Shown: positions 16,394 through 23,522 of the stretch, in pieces | Numbering within the stretch: position 1 is the stretch's first letter | How the letters are laid out: the number at the start of each line of letters is the position of its first letter | Assembly (NCBI RefSeq): GCF_015140235.1 | Contig: NZ_AP023321.1 | Coordinates: 606,001-670,000, forward strand | Origin: Solibaculum mannosilyticum | GTDB lineage: Bacteria; Bacillota; Clostridia; Oscillospirales; Acutalibacteraceae | DNA: 64,000 nt | Direction: 5' to 3' | Made by a program: the position numbers and the translations under genes | Notes under the pieces: generated by a model | Told to the model about the DNA's origin: nothing | The model's database searches: none | What the model saw: only the letters and a program-made list of their open reading frames with translations

Positions 16394-18496
16394 TTATTGG
16401 TTGTGCGGATGTCCAGGCTGCGAAGAGTGATCCAAGAGATTGGTCATGCTCCGCAGACTCACACCCAAGGTGGAAAGATTGTGAAGCATAGCGGAGGTAG
16501 CCGGCGGAAGGATCCCCGCCGCACCCAGGCCGATCAGCCCGCCGTTGAAGCCGATGACAAACCGGTAATTGGACTGGATACGGCGCTCCAGCTTCATAGC
16601 GATTTTCCACAGGCTGACCAGTTCAAAAAGATTGTCCGCCGAGATGGTGATGTCGGCGATTTCACGAGCGATAGCGGCGCCGTCGCTGATGGCGATTCCC
16701 ACATCGGCCGCCGATAGGGCGGGGGAATCGTTGATGCCGTCTCCCAGCATGATGACCTTGTGGCCTTTGGCACGTTCCTCTTCCACAAACTGCGCTTTGT
16801 CCTCGGGCAGGACTTCCGAACGATATTCGTCCACCCCCACCTGAGCGGCGATGGCCGCAGCAGTGCGTTCACTGTCGCCGGTGAGCATCACGGTCTTGCG
16901 GATACCCAGTTGCCGCAGCGCTTGGATGACCTCAGCGGCTTCCGGGCGCAGGGGATCTGAAATGCAGATCACCGCCGCCAATACGCCGCCGATGGCCAGA
17001 TAGAGATGGGAATATTCCTCCGGCAGAGAGCGGAAGCGATCCTGATCTCCATCGGGGATGGTGCACCCCTCATCCTCAAAGACAAAATGGGCGCTTCCCA
17101 CAATCACTTTTTCATCCCCGACCGTGCTGGCAATGCCGTGGGCCACCAGATACTCCACCTGAGAATGCATTTCCTCATGGGAGAGGCCCCGATCCCGGGC
17201 AGCTTGGACCACTGCATTGGCCATGGAATGGGGGAAATGCTCCTCCAGGCAGGCGGCCAGACGCAACATTTCCGTTTCACTGTGTCCGCCAAAGGGGATG
17301 ACCTGCGCCACCATCGGGCAGGCTCGGGTCAAGGTCCCGGTTTTATCGAACACGATGGTATCGGCCTGTGCGACGGCCTCCAGATACTTGCCGCCCTTTA
17401 CCGTGGCGTGATATCCACTGGCCTCCCGCATAGCCGAAAGCACCGCCAAGGGCATAGCCAGTTTGAGGGCACAGGAGAAGTCCACCATCAGCACCGACAG
17501 AGCCCGTGTGATGTTCCGGGTAAGCAGACCGGTCAGGACGCTGCCTGCAAGAGTATAAGGAACCAGGCGGTCGGCTAAATTGGACGCCTTATTCTCCGCC
17601 GCCGATTTCAGCTTCTCCGACTGCTCAATCATAGCCACGATTTTATCATAGCGTCCGTCGCCAGACTGCTGTTGCACCAGGAGGACACATTCGCCTTCCT
17701 CCACTACCGTACCGGCGTACACCGTCATACCGGGACGTTTGGGCACCGGGATCGACTCGCCGGTCAGGGAGGCCTGATTGACCATGACTTCCCCCTCTTC
17801 AATGACGCCGTCTAAGGGAATGAGGCCGCCCATATGGACTGCAATATGATCGCCGGTTTTGATCTGCGAGAGGGGGGTGAGTACTTCGCTGGAAGACGTC
17901 TTAAGCCATACCCGATCGATGTTTAAGGACATGCACCGGGCCAGATCATCCACCGATTTTTTGTGAGTCCATTCCTCCAACAGCTCTCCCAGCTTTAAGA
18001 GGAACATAACCGAAGAGGCCGTACCGAAATCCCGGCGGGCAATGGAGATGCCGATGGACAAGCCGTCCAGCAATTCCACATGGAGCTTTCCACGCAATAA
18101 GCATCGAAGACCGCGGAACAAATAAGGGATCGATTTGACTATAGCAAAAGCCATGCGCAGAGGGGCGGGGAAAAAGAGGGAACGAATGGCTTTAAAAATC
18201 ACCATCCCTACCAATTTTTCCTCATAGGCCCGATTGAGTGCACGGCTGCTGTGAAGCGGTGCCAATTCCTTGTGATTCTCGTAGGAGAATCGGCTGATAT
18301 GCCCAATCAGCTCCTCCCGGGACGACCGGTACCAGACGACGGCACAACAAGTCCTCTCGTGCACCGTGACCCGATATACGCCGTCCAAGGTCTGCAAATA
18401 GGCCTCCAACAAATCAGCTTGATCCAGAGTCATCCGAGGCTGAATCATCTTTACGCGGATGCGTCCGTTGCTCTCGTGCATGATTTGAAATTTCAT
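16394..18496 (-). CDS. P1B ATPase with SCA membrane motif and HMA_2-like N-terminus (FezB-like candidate)
   Basis: A 700-residue P-type ATPase. Instead of a CxxC metal-binding domain the N-terminus has an arginine-containing motif (GRIRVKM, residues 11-17) in an HMA_2-like fold. Catalytic elements are intact: TGES in the actuator, DKTGTLT near residue 383, and GDGINDSPAL. The conserved membrane CPC is replaced by SCA (DFSCALKLAMP, C342), with a later LHNLSTLG helix. Replacement of CPC together with the GRxR N-terminus resembles the group sometimes called P1B-6, which includes FezB of ferrosomes; I recall this but could not check it. The start is ATG 18496 behind GGAGG. A hairpin separates it from the small gene upstream. 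Iron is the leading substrate guess. Confidence 0.85.
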   Translation of the reverse strand: MKFQIMHESNGRIRVKMIQPRMTLDQADLLEAYLQTLDGVYRVTVHERTCCAVVWYRSSREELIGHISRFSYENHKELAPLHSSRALNRAYEEKLVGMVIFKAIRSLFFPAPLRMAFAIVKSIPYLFRGLRCLLRGKLHVELLDGLSIGISIARRDFGTASSVMFLLKLGELLEEWTHKKSVDDLARCMSLNIDRVWLKTSSSEVLTPLSQIKTGDHIAVHMGGLIPLDGVIEEGEVMVNQASLTGESIPVPKRPGMTVYAGTVVEEGECVLLVQQQSGDGRYDKIVAMIEQSEKLKSAAENKASNLADRLVPYTLAGSVLTGLLTRNITRALSVLMVDFSCALKLAMPLAVLSAMREASGYHATVKGGKYLEAVAQADTIVFDKTGTLTRACPMVAQVIPFGGHSETEMLRLAACLEEHFPHSMANAVVQAARDRGLSHEEMHSQVEYLVAHGIASTVGDEKVIVGSAHFVFEDEGCTIPDGDQDRFRSLPEEYSHLYLAIGGVLAAVICISDPLRPEAAEVIQALRQLGIRKTVMLTGDSERTAAAIAAQVGVDEYRSEVLPEDKAQFVEEERAKGHKVIMLGDGINDSPALSAADVGIAISDGAAIAREIADITISADNLFELVSLWKIAMKLERRIQSNYRFVIGFNGGLIGLGAAGILPPATSAMLHNLSTLGVSLRSMTNLLDHSSQPGHPHNQ

Positions 18497-18516
18497 GAAA
18501 AAACCTCCGCAAAGAA

Positions 18517-18544
18517 AGAGAGGACCGCACAAGCGGCCCTCTCT
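18517..18544 (-). terminator. Hairpin between DUF6110-like gene and ATPase (possible attenuator)
   Basis: AGAGAGG(G)CCGC-ttgt-GCGG(T)CCTCTCT on the minus strand, followed by TTCTTTG. It could act as a partial terminator or mRNA stabiliser that lowers ATPase output relative to the small upstream genes. Confidence 0.6.
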
Positions 18545-18555
18545 ATGGTTTTTGT

Positions 18556-18825
18556 TTACGCCTGGGCAGTTTCCTCGGACGTATCCTCCACCACAGCCTC
18601 CTGTACAGCGCGCTGCTCATTGATATCCTTAGCAGAAGCCAAGATGTCAGCAGCGTTTTCCTGTACGTCTGTCACCGTCTTCATCACGGAATCCTTCATG
18701 CGAAGAGCAGCGGCAGTGGCGTGTGTATACGCCTTTTTGGCATCCTTGCTGGAAAGCAGTTTAATTCCCGCCGAACCAAACAGGACGCCGCCAAAAAACA
18801 GCGCCAGATTCTTATACAAACTCAT
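18556..18825 (-). CDS. DUF6110-like small membrane protein (FezA-like candidate)
   Basis: An 89-residue protein with a Gly-rich hydrophobic N-terminus (LALFFGGVLFGSAGIKLL), the motif SSKDAKKAYTHATAAALRMKD, then an acidic, Ala-rich amphipathic helix ending ETAQA. I recognise it as close to the DUF6110 family, small proteins found next to SCA-type P1B ATPases in Clostridia. The single membrane segment plus long amphipathic helix is what one expects of a membrane-shaping or membrane-coating protein. Start ATG 18825 has AAAGGAGGG upstream. It lies between the 26-residue peptide gene and the ATPase. Equating it with FezA is inference from position and architecture only. Confidence 0.75.
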   Translation of the reverse strand: MSLYKNLALFFGGVLFGSAGIKLLSSKDAKKAYTHATAAALRMKDSVMKTVTDVQENAADILASAKDINEQRAVQEAVVEDTSEETAQA

Positions 18826-18843
18826 GCTTGTCCCTCCTTTGTG

Positions 18844-18924
18844 TCATCTGTGTTTGTACCCAGTAACGATGGCCAAGACCATACAGATCACGGCACCCCA
18901 GGCCCAGAAACGATGATGTTTCAA
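18844..18924 (-). CDS. 26-residue single-span membrane peptide (DUF6219-like)
   Basis: The sequence after a perfect TAAGGAGGT site and a TTG start at 18924 encodes a 26-residue peptide: a basic start (MKHHRFW), one hydrophobic helix (AWGAVICMVLAIVTGY) and a basic end (KHR). The stop is TGA at 18844-18846, 18 bases before the next ATG. Its basic ends and strong ribosome site argue for real translation. I recall peptides of this kind being catalogued as DUF6219 in the same setting, which I cannot verify here. It would be the first gene of the metal operon. Automated callers are likely to miss it because of size and TTG start. Confidence 0.72.
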   Translation of the reverse strand: MKHHRFWAWGAVICMVLAIVTGYKHR

Positions 18925-18972
18925 GGAAATACCTCCTTACAGGGAACTTCATTTGATACTGAAATCTGACTG

Positions 18973-19001
18973 ATTATACGACATCACTGTTCGGAATTCC
19001 A
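18973..19001 (-). promoter_or_regulatory. Promoter of the SCA-ATPase operon with weak -35
   Basis: A perfect TATAAT (18973-18978) stands 17 bases after TGGAAT, a poor -35 match. This suggests activator dependence, fitting the adjacent AraC-type gene. The leader before the first start is about 40-50 nt. Confidence 0.55.
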
Positions 19002-19018
19002 CACCGTTTTGGACTGAA

Positions 19019-19951
19019 TTAGACGGATTTAGACATTTTTTTTGCCTCTTTCCGGTATTGGGAAGGAGTGGTCTGATAATAGCGTTTGAATAAGGCGCCG
19101 AACTGACTTGCGCTTTCATACCCCACTGCGGCGGAGATTTGTAAAATCGGCTGATTGGTGGAGAGCAAAAGTTTGGCTGCCTGTCGGATGCGGTTTTCTT
19201 GGATATACTTGTGAAGAGGTTGTCCGTACAGTTGACGGAAACACGATTTCAGCAATGTGGATGAAATATGAAACATCCGGGACAACCGATCGATGGTTAA
19301 AGATTCATCCAAATGAGATAAAATATAGTCCTGTACTTGCTGAGCGGTTTTTACCTGATGGAGATCGAAATAGGAAAAAGGGGATTTATATGTAAAATAG
19401 TCATTCTCGTGGCTTAAATAGTACAGGAGCTCTATCGTCATAAAGGTGCAGTACCGGCCGCGTTGGTCGGGGGAAAGCTGCTTTGCAGTATGAAACACCG
19501 TGTCGATCCAACCGTTCTGGGAGATGATGGCACAACCTTTATGGCGGCGCATAACATCCTCCACTTGGACAGGATCGAAATCCAGGCCTCCCATAAGAGA
19601 ACACAGTTGAAAGAGGCTTTCGTAAGATTTTAAAGTGTCTATCGATACAAGGACGCCTTGAGCAAAATCGTCGGACCAATGAATCGTCTGAATCTGGGAG
19701 AGATCGAAAAGCAGTAAAATTTCGCTTTCTTGCAGGTCAAGACTACGGCCGTCTGTTTGTTCAATGCGGATATTTCCCTGCAAACAGAATAATACCTCAA
19801 AATGATGAGTGGACAAGATCAATGGGATGGAATCCAAAGGAGGATAACAGGCAAAATCACAGACCCGTACCCCTGTCATAGAGGTCACCCAGTGAATCGT
19901 CTTAGGGGATGAATTCTGATCTGCTATCTGTTCCAGCATTGTTTCAAACAC
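19019..19951 (-). CDS. AraC-family transcriptional regulator
   Basis: A 310-residue regulator with an N-terminal cupin-like sensing region (VLFCLQGNIRIEQTDGRSLDL) and a C-terminal double helix-turn-helix (LDESLTIDRLSRMFHISSTLLKSCFRQLYG, then ISAAVGYESASQFGALFKRYYQTTPSQYR). I place the start at GTG 19951, eight bases after GGAGG, rather than TTG 19993, because the latter would put the palindromic operator inside the gene. Genes on the same strand immediately downstream form the SCA-ATPase operon with a weak -35 promoter, so this protein is its likely activator. The domain plan resembles PchR-type iron-responsive regulators; the ligand is unknown. Confidence 0.88.
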   Translation of the reverse strand: MFETMLEQIADQNSSPKTIHWVTSMTGVRVCDFACYPPLDSIPLILSTHHFEVLFCLQGNIRIEQTDGRSLDLQESEILLLFDLSQIQTIHWSDDFAQGVLVSIDTLKSYESLFQLCSLMGGLDFDPVQVEDVMRRHKGCAIISQNGWIDTVFHTAKQLSPDQRGRYCTFMTIELLYYLSHENDYFTYKSPFSYFDLHQVKTAQQVQDYILSHLDESLTIDRLSRMFHISSTLLKSCFRQLYGQPLHKYIQENRIRQAAKLLLSTNQPILQISAAVGYESASQFGALFKRYYQTTPSQYRKEAKKMSKSV

Positions 19952-19971
19952 AGGACCATCCTCCCTCTCTT

Positions 19972-19989
19972 GGTTAGCTAATGCTAACC
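19972..19989 (-). promoter_or_regulatory. Palindromic operator at the araC-type gene start site
   Basis: GGTTAGC-TAAT-GCTAACC is a perfect 18-bp dyad lying between the -10 box and the ribosome site, a repressor position. TTAGC repeats recall DtxR/IdeR iron boxes, but the spacing differs from the standard 19-mer, so this is only suggestive. Confidence 0.7.
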
Positions 19990-19997
19990 ACAAGGCG

Positions 19998-20027
19998 ATT
20001 ATAGCCCATCCATGTAGAATTTGTCAA
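19998..20027 (-). promoter_or_regulatory. Promoter of the AraC-family gene
   Basis: TTGACA (20022-20027), an 18-base spacer and TATAAT (19998-20003) on the minus strand form a consensus promoter, with the palindrome at 19972-19989 just downstream. Confidence 0.85.
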
Positions 20028-20073
20028 GAAAGAAGAGCTGCGTTCTAATCTTGTATGGCTTTATGGAAAAAGA

Positions 20074-20104
20074 AAAGCCTCTAAAACATTTCGTTTTAGA
20101 GGCT
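20074..20104 (-). terminator. Terminator of tRNA-Thr
   Basis: AAGCCTCTAAAAC and GTTTTAGAGGCTT pair perfectly around five bases, directly after the tRNA 3' end, followed by TTTTC on the minus strand. Confidence 0.9.
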
Positions 20105-20180
20105 TGGAGCTGGAGATCGGACTTGAACCGACGACCTGCTGATTACGAATCAGCTGCTCTACCGACTGAGCCACTCCAGC
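20105..20180 (-). tRNA. tRNA-Thr (anticodon CGT)
   Basis: A complete 76-nt cloverleaf with encoded CCA. The anticodon loop TTCGTAA is closed by GCTGA/TCAGC; acceptor GCTGGAG pairs with CTCCAGC. It reads ACG codons. The gene is a single-tRNA unit with its own terminator. Confidence 0.97.
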
Positions 20181-20227
20181 AAACAGAAAAGTGAAATTAA
20201 GATTCATTTGACAAAAGCAAAATAGAC

Positions 20228-20268
20228 CTTTTGAAACCCTGATCCTCGGGTTATGAGCCCGACGAGGC
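20228..20268 (-). pseudogene. Fragment of an initiator-tRNA-like gene
   Basis: On the minus strand the 17-nt arm TCGGG-CTCATAA-CCCGA (20246-20262) equals an initiator tRNA-Met anticodon arm, preceded by CCTCG and followed by variable and T-loop-like sequence (GGATC, GGGTTTCAAA). The acceptor and D arms are absent and the T stem does not pair, so it is a remnant. Confidence 0.6.
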
Positions 20269-20618
20269 AGAACGACAAACTTATTAATTATCAAACGCTT
20301 CATTAGAATACCTTATTTTGCTATAAAATGCAAGTGCTTTTTAAAAATTTTCTCACGATTTCTAGGCGAAAAATTCCAATTATTTTTACTGCGATCGTCA
20401 AACACAAAAGAGAAGAATAATCCATTTCCTAAAATGCATCGGTTCTTTTTTGTGCGAAAAATACTACAGACTTCAATCCCCTCTATTTTTGTATATTTTT
20501 TATAATTATTTTCCAGGTATTCCAACTGGTTTTTTAACTTACTTTCGAAAAAAGTTAGCGATCTGAAATTCATATTTAAAAAATACTTTGAAAAATAGTC
20601 CTATTTCACATCAAAATC
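20269..20618. other. AT-rich gap with no convincing gene
   Basis: This stretch between the tRNA fragment and the XRE promoter is AT-rich. It contains an 86-codon minus-strand frame (20313-20573) without a ribosome site or recognisable motif, which I do not accept as a gene. A weak promoter-like TTGCAT/TATTCT pair near 20300-20335 could serve tRNA-Thr. Confidence 0.5.
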
Positions 20619-20667
20619 GTGAATTGTATTCACAAATTATGACAAACTATTTTGGACATATTATACT
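20619..20667 (+). promoter_or_regulatory. Promoter and palindrome upstream of XRE regulator
   Basis: GTGAAT-TGT-ATTCAC (20619-20633) is a perfect dyad six bases before an ATGACA -35 (20639-20644), with 17 bases to TATACT (20662-20667). This is probably an autoregulatory site of the XRE protein. Confidence 0.72.
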
Positions 20668-20695
20668 TTAATTGAACGAAATAGGATGTGATCCA

Positions 20696-21064
20696 ATGCT
20701 TTCTGATAGATTACGTTATTTGAGAGAAAAAAACGGATATACCCAGCGGCAAGTAGCAGAGTATTTAAATATAGAACGTTCTACCTACACTTATTACGAA
20801 ATCGGAAAAACCAAACCGGATTTGGAAGCTTTGAAAAAGCTATCGGCTTTTTTTCATGTTTCTATCGATTATCTGTTGGAAAACAAAACGGTTTTACGCG
20901 GTGAGTATGCACCGTATGATTTGGACCGAAGCCGCGAAGACGGAATGACCGGGTTGCCGGACGAAGAAAAACTTTTGCTGCGGCTTTATCGTAAACTTAA
21001 TACCGAATCGAAAAAAAGCTTGCTGGAAAATATGGCGCGTATTATAAAAAACCAGTCCACTTAA
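20696..21064 (+). CDS. XRE-family transcriptional regulator
   Basis: A 122-residue DNA-binding protein. Residues 1-60 form an HTH_3 domain (LSDRLRYLREKNGYTQRQVAEYL, then RSTYTYYEIGKTKPDLEALKKLS), closed by FHVSIDYLLEN. The C-terminal half is charged and helical (LPDEEKLLLRLYRKLNTESKKSLLENMARII), typical of small XRE repressors that dimerise. Start ATG 20696 has AGGATG upstream, better than the earlier in-frame start. It has its own promoter, upstream palindrome and terminator. It is AT-rich relative to nth and may belong with the tRNA fragment to a decayed insertion; no partner gene remains. Confidence 0.9.
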   Translation: MLSDRLRYLREKNGYTQRQVAEYLNIERSTYTYYEIGKTKPDLEALKKLSAFFHVSIDYLLENKTVLRGEYAPYDLDRSREDGMTGLPDEEKLLLRLYRKLNTESKKSLLENMARIIKNQST

Positions 21065-21096
21065 AAGATGTAAGGAAACTCTTTTGAGGTTCCAAC

Positions 21097-21123
21097 AAAG
21101 GCATTCCAATGCCTCTTTTTTTG
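21097..21123 (+). terminator. Terminator after XRE gene
   Basis: AAAGGCATT-cc-AATGCCTCTTTTTTT is a short stem with a long T-run. Confidence 0.8.
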
Positions 21124-21180
21124 GGTTTTGAAAAAAGAGATGTATTCTGTCGTCAAAGTATAATATGAGAGACTTGAATA

Positions 21181-21217
21181 GGAAAAGTCCCTTCCAGAAA
21201 ACGGAGGGGACTTTTAT
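21181..21217 (-). terminator. Terminator after nth
   Basis: AAAAGTCCC and GGGGACTTTT pair around a purine-rich loop just downstream of the nth stop; on the minus strand a T-run follows. Confidence 0.75.
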
Positions 21218-21226
21218 TTTGTTCAG

Positions 21227-21862
21227 CTATACTTTGCCGCATGAAATGCAAATATCCGCTAATGTACATTGGTCGCATTTAGGAGACCGTGCAGTACATA
21301 CGGCTCGGCCATGATACACCAGACGATGGCAAAAATCGTTGGATTCCTCCGGCGGCAGGATGGCGCGCAGTTCTTTTTCCACCTTATAAGCATCCTTGGT
21401 AACGGTGGTCAATCCGATCCGGCCGGACAAACGGATGCAGTGGGTATCCGCCACCACCGCAGGTTTTCCGAATACTTCACCCAGCACTAGATTGGCGGTT
21501 TTGCGGCCTACGCCGGGCAGAGAGGTGAGATCCTCCATGGTGTCCGGAACCTGCCCGCCATACTTCTGAGCGATATCGATACACATATTTTTGATATCCT
21601 TGGCCTTGGTTTTATAAAGCCCGCAGGAACGGATGATATCCTCGATATCCTTAATATCAGCCTCCACGAAGGACTGCAAGGTTGGGAATTTTCGAAACAA
21701 AACAGGAGTGACTTGATTGACTCTCGCGTCGGTGCATTGAGCCGATAGACGTGTTGCAATCAGCAGTTGTAACGCTCCTGTAGTATCCAGAGAACAGTGA
21801 GCCACAGGATACAATTCTTTCAATGCTTCAATGGCTTTTAAAGCGCGTTGTTTTTTTGTCAT
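21227..21862 (-). CDS. nth: Endonuclease III (DNA glycosylase/AP lyase)
   Basis: A 211-residue base-excision repair enzyme that removes oxidised pyrimidines and cleaves the abasic site. The helix-hairpin-helix reads LPGVGRKTANLVLGE with the catalytic Lys, and the catalytic Asp lies in VVADTHCIRLSGRIG. The [4Fe-4S] loop at the C-terminus shows Cys in AVCTARSPKCDQC followed by LADIC, the C-x6-C-x2-C-x5-C pattern. The start is ATG 21862 behind AAGGAGGG; seven extra codons upstream are unlikely. It is monocistronic, with an adjacent terminator. Confidence 0.97.
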   Translation of the reverse strand: MTKKQRALKAIEALKELYPVAHCSLDTTGALQLLIATRLSAQCTDARVNQVTPVLFRKFPTLQSFVEADIKDIEDIIRSCGLYKTKAKDIKNMCIDIAQKYGGQVPDTMEDLTSLPGVGRKTANLVLGEVFGKPAVVADTHCIRLSGRIGLTTVTKDAYKVEKELRAILPPEESNDFCHRLVYHGRAVCTARSPKCDQCTLADICISCGKV

Positions 21863-21956
21863 AAAACCCTCCTTGAGAGACATTCGTCTCTTTCCTGCAT
21901 TTTACCACACAATTCCCCTCCAGTACAAGACATGTCCTGTTCTTTTGCAAACGGCA

Positions 21957-21996
21957 AAAAAATCCGCCCCAGTTTCCAAATTAACTGGGGCGGAAA
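21957..21996 (-). terminator. Terminator of the PadR-DUF1700-DUF4097 operon
   Basis: TCCGCCCCAGTT and AACTGGGGCGGA pair perfectly around eight bases, followed by TTTTTTTG on the minus strand. Confidence 0.92.
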
Positions 21997-22014
21997 ATTT
22001 AGGAGGGTCAAAGT

Positions 22015-22938
22015 TTAAGCGGCAGGCATAGATGTGCCGTCCTCTACAACCGGTGGAATAGAATTTGCACCCGATTGTTTCAATTGGAAGGATCCCATTT
22101 CCATTTGGGCGCGGATTACATGTTGGCCTTGGCCGATAATGCCATAAAGCACGTCGTTGTCCTCGTCCATGGTGGGATTGAGCGGGAAGTCACTGGAAAG
22201 ATCGCCGTATTCGCAGCGCAGATCCGCCTGGATGCTGGAATCTTGAGGGATGGTCAAGACTACATCGCACATATCACCCTGCAATGTAATGTCGTCGTCC
22301 ACCCGGGCCATTGACAGGTTTAGTTCACCGCTGTCCATGTCCACATTGACACGTCCGGATACATCGGTCAGGTCGGCGGACAGGGAATCCAGTTCCATCT
22401 CGATGTTCTGGGCCGAGAGTCCACCCCGATTTTCCAGCTTGGAGGAATCCACATCCAGCTTCAGATTGCGGAGGCCCGACAGGGAATCCAACAGCACAGT
22501 ATCGGAATCGGCATCCAGATCCAAATCCCCGGCATAAGACTGGGGCAGGTAGATGGTCATAGTGCTCCGGGTGCCGCCGTATAGAATGATGCCTCCGCCC
22601 TGAGATTCCAAATAGACTTGCAGAGTGGAATTTTGGACGTCGGTATGCAGTTGATAGCGGGGGGCGGGGATGTGCAGACCATAGGTTTCCACGTCCACGT
22701 CGACTTGAATCTGATCGACATTGGGGGTTTGGATAATGGTCAGCTGATCGGAGGAAGAATTGATTCGAATGGAATTGACGCCGTTCAAAGAAGCGGTTTT
22801 GCTGTCGGTATAATTGGTCTGAGTCTGTTCGATATAGTCGCGGATCTCCTGGCGGGACATGGTAGCACAAATGGTAGCGCCTCCCAAAGCCACGGCAAAT
22901 ACACAAACCAGTGAAATGACCAGTACTTTTAGTTTCAT
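22015..22938 (-). CDS. DUF4097-family beta-strand repeat protein, membrane-anchored
   Basis: A 307-residue protein with an N-terminal signal anchor (KLKVLVISLVCVFAVALGG) and an extracytoplasmic region of short repeating beta strands rich in Asp, Leu and Ser (DLDLDADSDTVLLDSLSGL, NLKLDVDSSKL), the parallel-beta-solenoid pattern of DUF4097 adhesin-like proteins. The function is unknown; such proteins follow PadR and DUF1700 genes and are linked to envelope stress in Firmicutes. Start ATG 22938 overlaps the DUF1700 stop (ATGA), with GGGAGGG upstream. It closes the three-gene operon. Confidence 0.87.
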   Translation of the reverse strand: MKLKVLVISLVCVFAVALGGATICATMSRQEIRDYIEQTQTNYTDSKTASLNGVNSIRINSSSDQLTIIQTPNVDQIQVDVDVETYGLHIPAPRYQLHTDVQNSTLQVYLESQGGGIILYGGTRSTMTIYLPQSYAGDLDLDADSDTVLLDSLSGLRNLKLDVDSSKLENRGGLSAQNIEMELDSLSADLTDVSGRVNVDMDSGELNLSMARVDDDITLQGDMCDVVLTIPQDSSIQADLRCEYGDLSSDFPLNPTMDEDNDVLYGIIGQGQHVIRAQMEMGSFQLKQSGANSIPPVVEDGTSMPAA

Positions 22939-23522
22939 AGTTTTCCCTCCCTGCAAAGTTTGCCACAGGCCTTAAAGTAAAGCCCGATGCCTTTGAAGAA
23001 GTATTTTGTCACATAAACCATGCCGATGATGGCCAGTATGGCTAAGGCAATCAGTGCGATCCCCCCTAAGATAAGGGACCACTTGACCATTATCATTGGA
23101 ACGCATATACCAGTTGCAATGCAGGCTATGCTTACCCCTACAAGGACGACCGGCACCATCCAGAGGCCGATCCAGGCTCCCACAAGACTTATCAAGACCC
23201 AAACGCCGATAAATACATTAAATAGAACTACTCCCGCCGTTATCCCCCCATGGCTTTGGGGACGTCTGGCATAAGGATAGGCCGCTTTACCTCCAAGCGT
23301 TGGATCGGTGGGATCAAAAGGAGGGGGATCCATCCCTTCGATGTAGCTTCTAGCAAGCTCCCTGGGGTCACCCAAAGCGGCGGCTACGGTCTCTTCGGAA
23401 TGGCCGGTCTCGGCGGCAATACGGAAATGTTCTTCGTAATCGGCTAAGATATCCTCCCGTTCCACCGCCGGAAGAGGAGCCAAAGCAGCGCGTAATTCAT
23501 TGAGAAACTGTTGCTTGTTCAA
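22935..23522 (-). CDS. DUF1700-family membrane protein
   Basis: About 195 residues. The N-terminal 60 form the conserved cytoplasmic helical part of DUF1700 (MNKQQFLNELRAALAPLPAV, then DILADYEEHF). Three or four membrane helices and a short basic tail with two Cys follow. I chose the TTG at 23522 because GGAGGTGAAGAGA stands immediately before it; this start overlaps the end of padR by 26 bases, and an ATG fifteen bases further upstream is an alternative. The role is unknown; it probably acts in the envelope with the DUF4097 protein, under PadR control. Confidence 0.85.
   Translation of the reverse strand: MNKQQFLNELRAALAPLPAVEREDILADYEEHFRIAAETGHSEETVAAALGDPRELARSYIEGMDPPPFDPTDPTLGGKAAYPYARRPQSHGGITAGVVLFNVFIGVWVLISLVGAWIGLWMVPVVLVGVSIACIATGICVPMIMVKWSLILGGIALIALAILAIIGMVYVTKYFFKGIGLYFKACGKLCREGKL

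Noticed and set aside
19972..19989. Firm call of a DtxR/IdeR iron box
   Set aside because: The half-sites look similar, but the spacing does not match the known 19-bp box, so it is reported only as a palindrome.
20313..20573. 86-codon minus-strand frame
   Set aside because: AT-rich, no ribosome site, no motif, and it lies in a region that looks non-coding.
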